Shown: in pieces, positions 35,647 through 47,900 of the stretch
Layout of the letters: every line of letters starts with the position of its first letter
Numbering within the stretch: the stretch's first letter is position 1
Notes under the pieces: generated by a model
What the model saw: only the letters and a program-made list of their open reading frames with translations
What the model was told of the DNA's origin: nothing
The model's database searches: none
Assembly (NCBI GenBank): GCA_035048815.1
Contig: JAUCBN010000032.1
Span: 17,757,501-17,821,500 of the forward strand
DNA length: 64,000 bases
Reading direction: 5' to 3'
Source of the DNA: Abelmoschus esculentus
Taxonomy: Eukaryota; Streptophyta; Magnoliopsida; Malvales; Malvaceae
Program-made: the position numbers and the translations under genes

Positions 35647-38600
35647 TTAGATTCGAATTGTTTTAAGACCAAATATGAGAAGCTATGAGGAAATTTGAGA
35701 GACAGAACTTCACCCCGCAGCTGCAAATATTATCAATGCACTCGGAGGCTGGCGGAGGAAGGTGAGCAAAGGTTAGGGTTTCGCAGCTGCTTTTATAGTG
35801 CTACATTTGTCTACTTTTCAAACCCTAATTTTTCTTTAAATTCGTTACCCCATATTTGAGTTTTGATTAATTGAAAAATATAAATACAGATAAAATATTA
35901 TATTTTTAGATCTGGTGTGGGCCGGTCGAACCCAACCTATGATATCCCTAAATATAAAGTCGGACTTGTTGTACACTCTTATACAGGCCCTTACTGGCTC
36001 TTGCTACTCGATTTATACTGAAAAGCCCATACAATTTCTAAACCTAATCTAATTTTTCTTTAGTTATAATTATAAACAATACACAAGAATAACAAGTAAT
36101 TTTATTACAAGAGACAAAACGATTATTATATTTAAGGGAGTAAAATTTGACTTAATTAAAAAGATAAATTTTTGGATATAGCTTGATTCGATAAAAAAAT
36201 TATTTCTTAATTTAATTTACCTTAATTTGACTCAAAATTTTATAAAATTGATTAAAAAATAAATAAATAAATATAGTTTGAGTTATAAAATAGATATTTG
36301 AATACTATTTTTTATATTAATTAGTGGATTAATTTTTAAGTTTGAATTGAGTTCCTCAATTTTTCTTTATTTATATATAATATAAAAAATATATACCTCA
36401 TATGAAAAAAATACATATTTATATCTTATATGATTAAAGAAAGCAATTTAAATTAGAACCAAACCATATTATAACCTAATAAATAATTATAATAAAATTT
36501 AATAAAAACTTGAAACTCTTCTCGAATTTCATAAATTTGAGTTAAATAAAAAAATAAAATTTGAATATTGATAAATGTAAAAATGTATGATGTTTAAATC
36601 CATCGTATCCGACTTGAATCCATTCTATTCTGGGTCAAAATCAATGCAGCTGCCAAAATCAGGACACCTTAAAAAGATAAATTATGAAATCTTTATATGT
36701 TTTCTCCGTATGTAAGCAACTCAAATAAATATAATTCTCTTCTTCTCTGTAAATTTATTTTCTAGCAATTTTTTATTTTGATTAACTCTTTTGATTAGTA
36801 ATCAATAATTAATTTTAATATTAATTGTCAATCATCAAATTTATTATTTTTTGTTTTTGTTTTTAATTTTAATCAGAGTATCTATTTTTGTAGCATGCTT
36901 TTTCTATATTTGTGATATTTTTTTTTATCTTTTACATATTTTTGTTTTTGTTTTATGATTTGATTTATTTGTCGTTATGGTATATTTTAGCATACTCTAA
37001 CGATCGATTGTTGTTCATACAAAGATTCAATCGGCGCTAATTTTTTATTTATGTTTTTGTCAACAGTCACTTACAAAGTTATATCTCATTCGGTTGAGGG
37101 TTGTTTGCCGATAAAATCAGTTCTGCGGATATTTTTTACATGATAGTTTGGATTGCATACAACTCCTCCCTTTTTTATTTATCTCGTTTGAACAGAGATT
37201 TAAGAAACTTTTAAATTTTGTTTCTGTACTTATCTTTGTAAATATTTTTAAAATTATTTAATCTAATTATTTTACTTTTTGAATACGATATAATTATAAT
37301 TTTTTTATAAATTTAATGAAAATTCAGCTGTATTTATCAAAAAATATATATATAAATATACTTTATTCTAATCAAAATTAACCTTCTAGTTTTCTTTGAA
37401 ACCTGATTATCTTTCCGTAGCAAATGCAAGTTTATATAATATATATATATATAGTTTTTTATTTAACCAATAACGATAAATATTAATTATTGATTATTAA
37501 TGTTTATAATTTTTTATGTTTTATTTTAATTGTGATACATGTTTCGTATGTGACTTATTTTTTATTGTTTATATGATTTGTTTCATCTATTGTTTGATAT
37601 AGTTTTAATATCTTGTAATAGTCTATGGTGTTTATATAAAGATTTTCACAATGTTAAATTTTTTATTTAATTCTATCGGTTTAGAAAAATTGATTCACTC
37701 ATTTAATGGTTTGTTCGTTAGTATAATCAGAACTTTATAACATAACAAATTACCTTATAGTTTAATTCGTTTATAACTCTTTATTTATCCCATAAAATGC
37801 TTTATTTGATTATAGACAAAAAGATTTTAAAAAATTTTGGATTTTGATAATACGTGAATCTTTATAAAAGTGTTTATTTTTTTACACCTTTATTGATTTT
37901 TTAATAAATTAATATTTTTATACATTATATTAATAAAATTTATATGTTATTTGGTGAATTTATATATTATATTAAATTTATATGTTATGAATTTAATTGA
38001 TCCTACTTGCCTTCTTTATCAAAGTGATGTAGAGACACTATATCATTTATCTGGTGATTTTTTTTTAAGACAATTATGGGAATGAATATTGAGGAATTGT
38101 GATTTGGATATACTTATAGTGGTTGGACTGAAGTCTTTGTGTGGATATTACAGTAGGAGAAAAGTCATTTGTTAAGAGCTACTATTCTTCGGTTAGCTTG
38201 GTGTGGGTTGAATTACTATATATGACAAGAAAGAAATAGACAGTTACATGAAAAACAGGAGCATTCAAATTCTAAAATTTTTGTTATAGTAAAACATGAT
38301 GTCAGAATAGACTCGAAGGTTGTAAAAAAATTCTCTTCTGATAATCGTCTAGCTGCAAACTGAAAACTCTTAAAAAGATTAGCACATAGTGAAGCATGAT
38401 GGTGTTTAATCTTTTATAATTGTTGGTTAGGCGTAAACTTTTAAGCTTACTTATTTTTTTTTTTAATAATATAACTAAATTATTGTATAAATAAAATTCA
38501 TTTATTAAAAAAATTATACGTTTGTTAAAAATAAATATAAATATATGTGCTAAAAGTATAATATTATTTCGCATACAAACTTTAAACTTTATAACTCGAC

Positions 38601-38790
38601 CCCTCGATTCAAGTAAAAACACACGTTTGCCGAAGAGTGTTACAAAAGTATAAATACAACAATATACACCACAGCGAAGAACAGAGAGTTTATGCCCCCC
38701 TGTGTCAGTCTTTAAAAATGAACAAATAAATAAAATCTATAATTCGGAATAGTTTCCAGATATATTCTTTTTCACTGCGAGTTTCCATCA
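35647..38790. other. AT-rich intergenic stretch
   Basis: About 3.1 kb with very high A+T and no recognisable gene. The first ~200 bp are the helicase 5' region, with GGGTTTCG-type sequence typical of growth-related genes. The last ~150 bp are the 3' flank of the glycosyltransferase gene. Short TA-repeat tracts occur near 37345 and 37437. Confidence 0.45.
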
Positions 38791-40194
38791 TCATCGTCTC
38801 CACTTGTAACCAGGATGCTCGTGTTCCTTGTTTCTCTTCAACACTCCATCAATGGCGATATCAAAAGCATCCTTTATACTCTCCAAACCCTGTTCGGGGG
38901 ATGCATAAACTAAGTGTGGAATGGATTCAATCACTTTCTCCCTCATTTTCTTAACATCTTCTCTGCTGTAACTTTCAAGCACGTTTTGAATACTCGTACC
39001 CGTTTTCACATCGTCCCGGGGGATGAAAACAGAGTAACTCTTCCACTCACTCGGTAAAAACCATTGGTACTGGAGATAAGCGGATCGATGCCAGAAGAAA
39101 ACTGGGATGGAACCGGCGATCATGCAGTCGAAAATAGACTTACGGGTGAAACTGTCGCCTCTGGGTTGCAAGCAGAAATCGGAATTCAGAAACGTTTCCA
39201 GGATAGCCGATGTGCCGTTGGAGCAGCGAGTACCAGCGCAGTTCACCGCCCGACATAACCCGGACGCGTTATTGCATTGGCTTAACAGCAAGCCTCGGAA
39301 ATCATTCTTCACCTCCCCGCGCGGGGCTCCGGCAAAGCAGAAGAGGGTTTTGCGGCGGCGGTTACGGACGAAGTGTTGCCATTGGTAGATGTCGGAGTCG
39401 GACCTGGGGTGGAATCCGGTGGGGTAAGGCACACCGACGTCGAAATAGTCCCAGGGGTTCCGTTCGATCAAGAGACGCGTGATATTTCTCATGCCCGGCA
39501 TGTAGATACATTTAGATCCCCAGTCTTCATTTTTGGATCGCCGAAAATCCCATGTGATCCGCCCCATCGTCATGAAATGATCCCATCCGCCGGATCCGTT
39601 CCAATACGGTTGATCCTGCACCCACTTCAGCATCATCTCGCAGTACCTATCACGATCCGTCGAACTATAATTGGACCACAAGTATTTCCCAACGGCGAGT
39701 CCGGCGTAAAACGGGATATAAAACGCCGTCGCGGAATCCTGCTCCATGGTACGACACTTGTGGTTTAAGATACGTTTGTGGTAAATGATTTCCATGGCGA
39801 ACTGATCAGTCCAATACCAAGCGGGGATCAACTCCTCCGGTACGACACCGGATAACCCGGTGGCCTTCCTCCCTAACCCACCGTTGGATAGAGCTTCGCA
39901 ACTCGAACTCCATGGATTCAGCTCATCGCAATTGTCCAACAACTCTTGGTTGAAAACATGCGGCAAATTGTAGACATAGATACGACCTGAGGAACACGGG
40001 TCGGGTTCAGGGCTTGGGAAGTGGTTTTGGCGGTGGTGTAAAGGTAGGTAACGAGCCATGAAGAGGATAGTTATCTGGATTGAGACGAATAAAAGGAGCA
40101 GCCATAATCGATTAATGTGTGGTAGAAAGGAAAACGGTGGCAAATGGAGTGTGTTGGATTCAGCTTTCGAGACGGTGCTTGATTTCGGAAGCAT
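38791..40194 (-). CDS. Xyloglucan galactosyltransferase-like exostosin protein (GT47, MUR3/GT18 clade)
   Basis: A single-exon frame of 467 residues. The frame stays open to GTG at 40203, but the first ATG (MLPKSSTVSK) is at 40194 and is preferred. It is a type II membrane protein: short cytosolic tail, one transmembrane anchor at about residues 29-48, Pro-rich stem, then the exostosin/GT47 domain (GRIYVYNLP, FYIPFYAGLAVG, GGWDHFMTMGRITWDFRR, LFCFAGAPR, FCLQPRGDSFTRKSIFDCMIAG, IPVFFW). MUR3-clade enzymes add galactose to xyloglucan side chains in the Golgi. Position beside an RH7-like gene fits the Arabidopsis GT18 locus. The acceptor cannot be told from sequence. It is complete and undamaged. 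Confidence 0.92.
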   Translation of the reverse strand: MLPKSSTVSKAESNTLHLPPFSFLPHINRLWLLLLFVSIQITILFMARYLPLHHRQNHFPSPEPDPCSSGRIYVYNLPHVFNQELLDNCDELNPWSSSCEALSNGGLGRKATGLSGVVPEELIPAWYWTDQFAMEIIYHKRILNHKCRTMEQDSATAFYIPFYAGLAVGKYLWSNYSSTDRDRYCEMMLKWVQDQPYWNGSGGWDHFMTMGRITWDFRRSKNEDWGSKCIYMPGMRNITRLLIERNPWDYFDVGVPYPTGFHPRSDSDIYQWQHFVRNRRRKTLFCFAGAPRGEVKNDFRGLLLSQCNNASGLCRAVNCAGTRCSNGTSAILETFLNSDFCLQPRGDSFTRKSIFDCMIAGSIPVFFWHRSAYLQYQWFLPSEWKSYSVFIPRDDVKTGTSIQNVLESYSREDVKKMREKVIESIPHLVYASPEQGLESIKDAFDIAIDGVLKRNKEHEHPGYKWRR

Positions 40195-42955
40195 TAAGAT
40201 CACTTTGAGAGCAGCCTGTTTCGGAAGTTTCCAGCGGAAGTGACCGGAAAATTGATTGTTTTGTTTATGGTTTTGAGTGGAGAAAGAAGAGCCTGGAAGT
40301 GTCTTTGTATAACGTAAAGGTGTTGTTTCAGAATATTAAATTAAACAACATCAACTGAAACTCCCCCCTAGCAAGCCAGATGAGACTTGAGAAAGGTAGT
40401 CCTGTATTTGTATAATCTGCAAAGTGGAAGTTCAACTTTGAAAGCTTAAGAAATGAACAAGGGCTACCGACAGTGGGTGTGGACGTGGAACCTTCGGTGT
40501 TCGAACACATGCTCAGTTTGGATATGAAATGAAAAACGTTTGAAGTGGAAAGAAAGAAATTTAAAGTAGGGTTAAAATCGTATTTTCACTTCGCATTTTA
40601 TTATGCTTATAGATAATAATATATAATTTATTATTTTTATGACAATAATTTCGTACCATACCAAAACTTTACATTTAAATTCTTGGTTGAAAGTATTTTT
40701 GTTTAGGATATTGCACCCAAGATAATTTTGTTTATTTTTTCGACCTAACAATAACTATTTATTTATACGACTATTAAATGCTTATATCAACGGACATAAA
40801 TTATTTTTATTTAATTCTGATATTAGTTTCAAAGTCTTGAAAATACCATAATTCTAAACACCTTATAAAATAATTTTTTTACTTGTATTATTCAACTCTA
40901 AAACAAATTGATAGGATTCAGTTTTTGATTAAATTGTTAGATGTGGATATATGTAAAGTATTCTAAATTCTTTTTATCATTTAAATCAATAAGATGTTCA
41001 AATATTGATGTTGGTGTTCTAAATAAAATAAATCATGAGAAAGATTCTTCCTATAATACCTTTATATTCAAATCGTGGAATTCAATATCAAAAAGTAGCG
41101 ATTATGTAATCTCCGTGGATTGTGGGCCCTGTGAAAGTCTTTCCATCTGTTCAATTCTGTGTTTGAACCCTCCATCTCATGAAATGGTTCTAAAACCACT
41201 TCCGAGGTGTTGAAGAATCTACTTCCGCTACGCGCATCCGTTTCATCGGTGTCTAGGGCTAGCTGTGACCTTGTAAGACATATACGTCGCCATGTAGAAC
41301 ATGTGTTACAATGAACCGATGGGACCTGTGGGCTGTGGGCTGTAGGCTGTAGCATTATTTGGGAGACAGATGATTGGACCGATGGGGTACATGTTGTGAG
41401 CTGGAGACAGAGGATTGGATGTGTGTCGTACATTTGTGACAAATCGTATCAATAATTGGACACGTGGAAGAATATAAATGGTGAATTAGCCAACATCCTA
41501 TATGTTTGCACATGAATTTGCTACGTATATTATTTTTTTAATAATCTAACGATGATTATGAATCGACAAATTGATACCATCCGTTTTGCTTGTAAGGAGT
41601 CTACGAGTAAGAGTCTAGCATACAGTAGTCAGTTATGATGAAATCACATTTTACATCATCGAAGAGAACTTGAATTGTGGAGAGGTGTGGGTCTTTTTGG
41701 ACTTGGACACGGGGAGGAGAGATTGGGTCTGATTTGGACGAAATGATGTCATTATTAATTAGTAAGAAGAAAAGATTAATAAAAATTATATACTTATTAA
41801 ATAATTTTGAATTTATATATTTTTAGTCTTTTAAAAAAAACATAGATATTATAAAAATAAATTATTTAATTTAATGCTTAAAAAAAAACTTAAATATACA
41901 TTTAGTATTTAGGCTATACACTTTCTCCCAAATTGGTATAATTTTTTTCTTTCACGTTGACACATGAATTAGGCATATTATCTTAATTTGGTATTTTAAA
42001 AAATTTTACTCTTAAGTTGATACCTAAACTAGGTATATTCTTCCAATTTAATTTCAAAATTTATACATTTTATTAATTTGTTTTTAATTCAAGCCAATTC
42101 AATAAATTTAACCCATCATATTTTTTTTATCATTTTCCTCTTTGTTTTCTTCTAATTGTTTTTTATTTCTCTACAAAGGGTCATTAATTTCCTTGTATAA
42201 TAATATTTTAACACGAATTTGTTGTTATTTTGTGATAGAACGTATTTATTCATTTTTTTTATATAATAGACTCACTTAGTTGACAATACTCAAAATTAAT
42301 TAAATTTATAAAATTTTTAAATATAAATTATTAATTTTTTTAAATTTTTCGACTTCTTACAAAATTGATATAATTTATAAGTTTTGTAACAACTTGATAT
42401 ATATAGATTTAAGAAAAAAATGCCTAATTCAAATACCAAAATGTGTTCTTCTTTAGCCCAAACTTCACCTTTCCTTGTTCCGACAGCTTCCTCTTTCTTT
42501 GTATCCAACACAAACTCAGCTCCCACCTGATTCCTTAGCCATACTTGGCGATTCCAACTCAGACCTGTAACTCGACAACTCAAACCCTTTTGACTCAACC
42601 ATCATTTCCTCAAGCTCCAAATCCTCGTAATGCTTTTTCTTCGACTATATTCTCCTTTTTCATCTTTGGTTAACTAAATACGCTGTAATTAACTCATACA
42701 ATCTATTTATCAACGAACTATGTAACTTTGAATTTATATGATATTACTCTTAAAGAAATTATTATCAAAATGATACCCATCGAAGCTTAATTCCCCAAAT
42801 GATGCACTGTATAACAAAACAGATGAAGACGTATGTCTGTCGACATCCCCAATTTTATTTTAAAAAGCACAAACTTAAAATGTTTTTGTTAATCCAAATC
42901 AACATAAGCCATCCACTTGAAGACGGAGAAACCAAACCAAAAATTAAAGAAGCGA
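40195..42955. other. Intergenic stretch between the GT47 and NEET genes
   Basis: No gene recognised. It includes the GT47 promoter on the left and NEET 3' flank on the right. AT-rich, with frames of at most about 125 codons that match nothing known. Confidence 0.45.
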
Positions 42956-43400
42956 TCACTGCTTCTTCAACAGCAAAGGGCCAACATTGTCCCCTGTGGC
43001 CTTGTTGTGTTTCACATGGCTTCCATCGCAAAGAGGGAAAGTACCAGACCTCCAACATCTACGTTCAAACAACACATAAGAAACAAAACTTCATCGACGT
43101 AAAATCAATATTACGTCAGAGAGAAAAGGCAAGCCAACAAAACAGAGAGAGAACCAACCTGCAATAAGGGGTAAGCGGCTTGGCGAGCTCCGTGACGATG
43201 ACGGAGTCCACCACTTTCTCTTCACTCTTTCTTATTTCTGGGTTTATGGTTTGTCCCTCGGCTCTGACCACCAAACCCGATGATCTCCGAGGCCTTGGAT
43301 TGACACTAAAAACGGGGCTTGGCTTGAGGTTCATCCCCAAAGCCGTTGCGGATAGGTTTTGGCAGATGCCGGATCCGAATGTTGTGAAAGTGGATGCCAT
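42956..43400 (-). CDS. NEET: NEET-type CDGSH iron-sulfur protein, chloroplast-targeted
   Basis: Two exons, 43400-43159 and 43058-42956, give 345 nt and 114 residues. The Ser/Thr-rich N-terminus (about 1-46) with VVRAEG is a plastid transit peptide. The CDGSH domain has all four [2Fe-2S] ligands in the family pattern: Cys80, Cys82, Cys91 and His95 (PYCRCWRSGTFPLCDGSHVKHN). The intron splits the codon after Cys80. Plant NEET is a dimeric cluster-transfer protein in chloroplasts and mitochondria, linked to iron and redox balance and to senescence. The frame is open upstream of the ATG, but the ATG at MASTFT gives the length expected from Arabidopsis (108). The second exon is too short to stand out as an open frame and was found by its CDGSH motif. 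Confidence 0.95.
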
Positions 43401-43738
43401 GGATAGAGTTTTTGAGTGCAGTGATCTGAGTGTGTTGGATTGGTTTGGAGAGATCTTGAATTGCGTTAGCAAGTGTGGTTGGTAGATGAGGGAGAGGGGG
43501 GTTTATCTTTTGGGGATGGAAAGTTGGTGGGGAACTTGTGGTGACCACGCTATCCCTCAATAGTGTGAATGGAAGGAGCGACACGTCGTTTGGGGCGTTT
43601 CTTTGAAAAGTCTGCCCTGGATACTGAATTTTACCTAATCACTTTATGCACAAAGTCAAAAATAACCCTTAATAGTTGATATTTTAATATTTATTTTTTA
43701 TGCGCAAATAATCCTTTAATGAAACACAAGGTTCATGG

Positions 43739-43746
43739 GATCTAAT
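43739..43746 (+). repeat. Left 8-bp target site duplication of the hAT element
   Basis: GATCTAAT, identical to 46421-46428 on the other side of the element. Confidence 0.9.
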
Positions 43747-44399
43747 TAGGGATGTAAAAAGTTGATTCGACCTGAAAATCTGCATGAAACCTGTTCGAAT
43801 CAGAATTTGGTTTGACCCGGGGATGTAATGACTTGAACCTGACCTGTATCCAACTGTTATTGACCTAAACCCGAGTTGAACCTGTTACTGTAGTAACCGA
43901 ATCCAAATTGTATCTGACCGAGAATGACCCGAATCCGATTTCAACATGTTAGTGTAGACCTGAAACTCAACCTGTATCCAACTGAAACGAACCCGAACCC
44001 GAGTCTGACCTGACAAATAACTGATATTACCCGACTGAATCGACCTGAGACCTGATTTTACCCTACCTGTTTTGAACTCGTCCTGTTTTGAACCTGACTT
44101 GTTATTGACCTGAACTAATATTAACAAAACCTAATATTTACATAACATATAATTAAATATACTATAACTTAATGAATTTAAAATATTAATAAATATATAT
44201 ATTAATATATATATTATATACATATAAATATCATAACAAATATACATATATTTTTATTAAGTACTTTAAATTAAATTGGTTTAACTTCTGAAATAAATTT
44301 AAACGTAAATTTTTGAGATTTTTTTTTATTTTAGGAAGATTTTTTTATTTTAACATATGTGGGGGAATTTTTTATTTTAAGGGGAGGAATTTTTACTTT

Positions 44400-44475
44400 A
44401 ATCATTTGTGGGGGACGGAGGGAGAATTTTAGGCGGGAGGGGAGAGGGGATTGGGTTTTGGACTTTGGGGGGTGG
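44400..44475 (+). repeat. G-rich patch within the hAT element, possible G-quadruplex
   Basis: Several runs of three to six G (GGGGGACGGAGGG, GGCGGGAGGGGAGAGGGG, GGGGGGTGGG) with short loops stand in otherwise AT-rich sequence. The pattern satisfies the usual four-run quadruplex rule on the plus strand. Confidence 0.6.
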
Positions 44476-46074
44476 GTATTTGAATTTTAGGCAATTTTTT
44501 TATTTATTTTAGGGGTATAATATATATATTATAATATATACTATAATACATATTATATCATATATTATAAGTATAATACATATTATATATATGTTGAATA
44601 TGATGCATATATATATTAAAAATAAATATTTATGTATGATAATATGATATATATATAATGTATATATTTATAATACATATACACATAATATATATGACAT
44701 TACATATTTATATTATTAATATACATATGTATATATGTATAATATACTAATATATATTAACATATGTGACATATTACGTTATAAACATACATATATAACA
44801 TCCGTACTAAACTACTAATATTATATATTAGTACATATATTAAAAATTAATATACATGTTAACATGTATGATATATGTATAATGTATATAACATATATAT
44901 ATATAATACATATACATATAGATTATAGCATACATGATACATATATATATGTTAATATATACATGTATTATATACTAATGTATATATATATACATAATTT
45001 ATAATTACATATTGATATAACATACATAATATATATACAATTATACTAATTATTATATATACATATACATATAACATACATATATGATAGATTGTATTAT
45101 TGATATATATTAATATATTAATGTATTATGTATAATACTATTACTATTACTAAATACTAATCTACTATCACTATGTATACATATAACATACATTGATACA
45201 TATATTATATATATGAATATTAGAATGTACTTATGTAGTTATGTATTATGTATAATTGATAATTGTATACATTATAAATATATTATAATACATTATACAT
45301 ATAACATATCTAATTACTAGACATCTAATTATCAATATATATTATATAAATATTTATATTAGTTATTAAATTATTCGTGTATTAGATATATAGTGTAATA
45401 TATACCATATTTTAATATGTATCATAATTTTATTTTTCATATATATAATATTAATTCATTTATAGTATTATTCCATAAATAGTATTATACCATAAATAGT
45501 ATTATTCCTTATACTAGTATTATTTTACTTTCAAAAATAGTATTATTTCATATATATTATTAATTCATATATAATATTATTCTATTTCCAAAAATAATAT
45601 TAGTCCATTTATAGTATTACTCCATATATAGTATATTTTCTACGTATAGTATAATTTCCTTATATAGTATTAATTATATATATATTATTATTCCATTTAT
45701 AGTATAAATTCTATATATTGTCTAATTTTTTTTAATTTTTGAAATATATTAAACTATAGTATAATTATAAATTTATAATGTATTAAAGATAAACTTTTAA
45801 TACTTTTAATTATTATTAAGTTATAATTTTTGTAATTTAGTCCTTATAACTTACAAATTATTTTTTTGAATTTATTATTACTGATTTTTCTAATTTACTT
45901 TAATGTTTCTTATTTTTATTTTTTTTGTAATTGAGTCTTTACAAGTTACTGTTGATTTTTTTAAATTTCAAAATTTAATCTTTAACTTTATGATCTAGTA
46001 TTTTTTTTACGTATTTATACAAAATCAAAATTAATAATTTAAATTACTATGAATATAAAATCAAATTTAATTCG

Positions 46075-46330
46075 ACTTGAAACAAAACCGGCTTGAAATG
46101 AACCTGACCTCAAATACAACCGAACTTAAATGGACCCAACCTGAAATCTACCCAACCTGAAATCTACCCAACCTGAAATGAAACTGTCAATTATCCGATT
46201 TGGACCCGAACTGTTTGAACCCGACCTGAAATAGATCCGACCTGAAACAGACCCGACCTAAAATAGACTCGACCTGAAATGAACCCGACTTGAAATGGAC
46301 CTGCACCCGACCCGAATCGAGTCAAAACAT
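46075..46330 (+). repeat. Tandem ACCCGACCTGAAAT units
   Basis: About fifteen degenerate units of 13-15 bp (variants ACCCAACCTGAAAT, ACCCGACTTGAAAT, GATCCGACCTGAAA) lie near the right end of the hAT element. A more diverged set lies near its left end. They are likely transposase-binding subterminal repeats. Confidence 0.8.
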
Positions 46331-46528
46331 CAAATCAACCTGAAATGACATGTATCCGATTTTACCCAACCTTACTGTACCCGACTTAAAACTCATCCGA
46401 GTAATTATTTTGCATCCCTAGATCTAATAGATAGCTAAACGTTGTCGTTTTTGGCTTCAAGGTTAAAAGGGACTGAACTCTATCTTACTGAGGTATAGAA
46501 TGAATCGACAAAATTGGTTTTATATTGC

Positions 46529-47900
46529 AATGGACTTTTTTATTTTAAAAACCATTGATAGTGCGTTTTTATTTTAAAATTTATGGCATGAACAGTGTAT
46601 CTTTGAGGACATGTGAAACACACTCTGACTTCATGAAAATTAAAAAAATATAAGGTTGCATGCTCTCTGCCCGGCCTCATGCTGAATTGGATAAAAAAAA
46701 TTAAAAAATATGAGGACATCCTGCTTATAATCCGACCTCAACATTGGAACAAAGAAATCTCATGACAAGAATTGAAACATTGTAAGAAAGCAATCTCATG
46801 GCAAGAAATCAATTCTCCAGTCCAATGGCGCATCATGAGGTTGGGTTCAAAGTTTATGGACCTCATGATTTTTTTTAAATATTAGAGAGGTCGGGTTATG
46901 TTATCCCGGTACTTATAATATTTTTTTAAAACTCCATGAGGTCGAGTTGTATTCTACCCGACCTCTTCATTATTTAATTTTTTTTAATTTTATGAGGTCG
47001 GGTTGTGTTTTACCCAACCTCTCCAATATTTTATTTTTGGCATAAAGATAATTTTAACCCTTAACGTTTATAGTTTTTTTCGTTTGCCCCTTATTCTTTT
47101 TTTGGGATAAATTTAGTCCTTAACCTATATCTTTTTGACAAATATCTTATTTTTTAACTAGCTTGATGACTGGACCGTTAAAAATTTAACAATGATATAT
47201 ATATGGAATATAATTTTAAATGATATGGAATGTAACCTATCAAATACACATATATATATATGGAATATAATTTTATTCCAATATAAAATATAAAAAAATT
47301 AAAATTCAAATAAAATATTAAAAATTAATTAATTCTAAAATAAAAAATTATTAAACATTCTTAACCCTAACTACGATAGAATCAAAATCTCATCTTAAAA
47401 AATATAAACACAATTCGAATAAGATTTTGATTTTATCGTAGTTAGGCTTAAGAATGTTTAATAATCTTATATTTTAGAATTAATTAATTTTTAATATTTT
47501 ATTTGAATTTTAATTATTTTATAGTTTATATTGGAATAAAATTATATTCTATATATATGTATTTGATAGGTTACATGCCATGTCACTTAAAATTATATTC
47601 CATATATATATGTATCATCGTTAAATTTTTAACGGTTCAGTCATCAAGCTAGTTAAAAAATAAGATATTTGTCAAAAAGATATAGGTTAAGGATTAAATT
47701 TATCCCAAAAAAAGAATAAGGGCCAAAACGACAAAAACTATAAATGTTAAGGGTTAAAATTATCTTTATGCCTTTATTTTTTTTAAATTTCATGAGATCG
47801 GGATGTATTCTACCCGACCTCAAAAATATTACTGTTTAAAGAATCATAGATTTTAAAATAAAAATCGACCATTAATAATTTTTAAATAAAAAATTCATTC
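46529..47900. mobile_element. Older inverted-repeat element split by a nested insertion
   Basis: About 80 bp at the left (from 46529, CAATGGACTTTTTTATTTT) matches, inverted and with scattered changes, the right end (to 47900). The matches include GCGTTTTTATTTTAAAAT/CGATTTTTATTTTAAAAT and the continuation ACAGT...TTTGAGG. Between are palindromic units of the form GAGGTCGGGT...ACCCGACCTC at about 46889, 46949, 46993 and 47793. Without the nested element it would be about 640 bp. There is no coding capacity. A clean target duplication was not found; MULE-type MITE is likely. Confidence 0.6.
47039..47772. mobile_element. Mutator-like foldback MITE with long inverted arms and perfect 9-bp duplication
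   Basis: Starts GGCATAAAGATAATTTTAAC and ends with its inverse (...ATTATCTTTATGCC). The two arms are inverted copies for roughly 350 bp each, about 90% alike by eye, with only a short centre near 47400. Target duplication TTTATTTTT occurs on both sides (47030-47038 and 47773-47781). Long terminal inverted repeats with a 9-bp duplication mark Mutator superfamily elements. It is inserted in the older element at 46529-47900. Confidence 0.85.

Larger units (their letters stand above)
43747..46420. mobile_element. Non-autonomous hAT element, 2.67 kb, with tandem-repeat interior
   Basis: Begins TAGGGATGTAAAA and ends, read inward on the minus strand, TAGGGATGCAAAA. The perfect 8-bp duplication GATCTAAT (43739-43746 and 46421-46428) is diagnostic of hAT insertion. 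There is no transposase. Inside the left end (43770-44120) and the right end (46075-46390) lie degenerate short tandem units of the ACCCGACCTGAAAT kind. The centre (about 44120-46070) is almost pure A+T with long TA tracts, broken only by a G-rich patch at 44400-44475. It inserted about 350 bp upstream of the NEET start codon. Confidence 0.92.

Noticed and set aside
39064..39768. Open frames of 64-131 codons on the plus strand
   Set aside because: They are antisense shadows of the intact GT47 coding sequence and have no family similarity.
40328..42598. Several 60-125 codon frames
   Set aside because: Low-complexity or AT-rich, no motif, no splice continuity.
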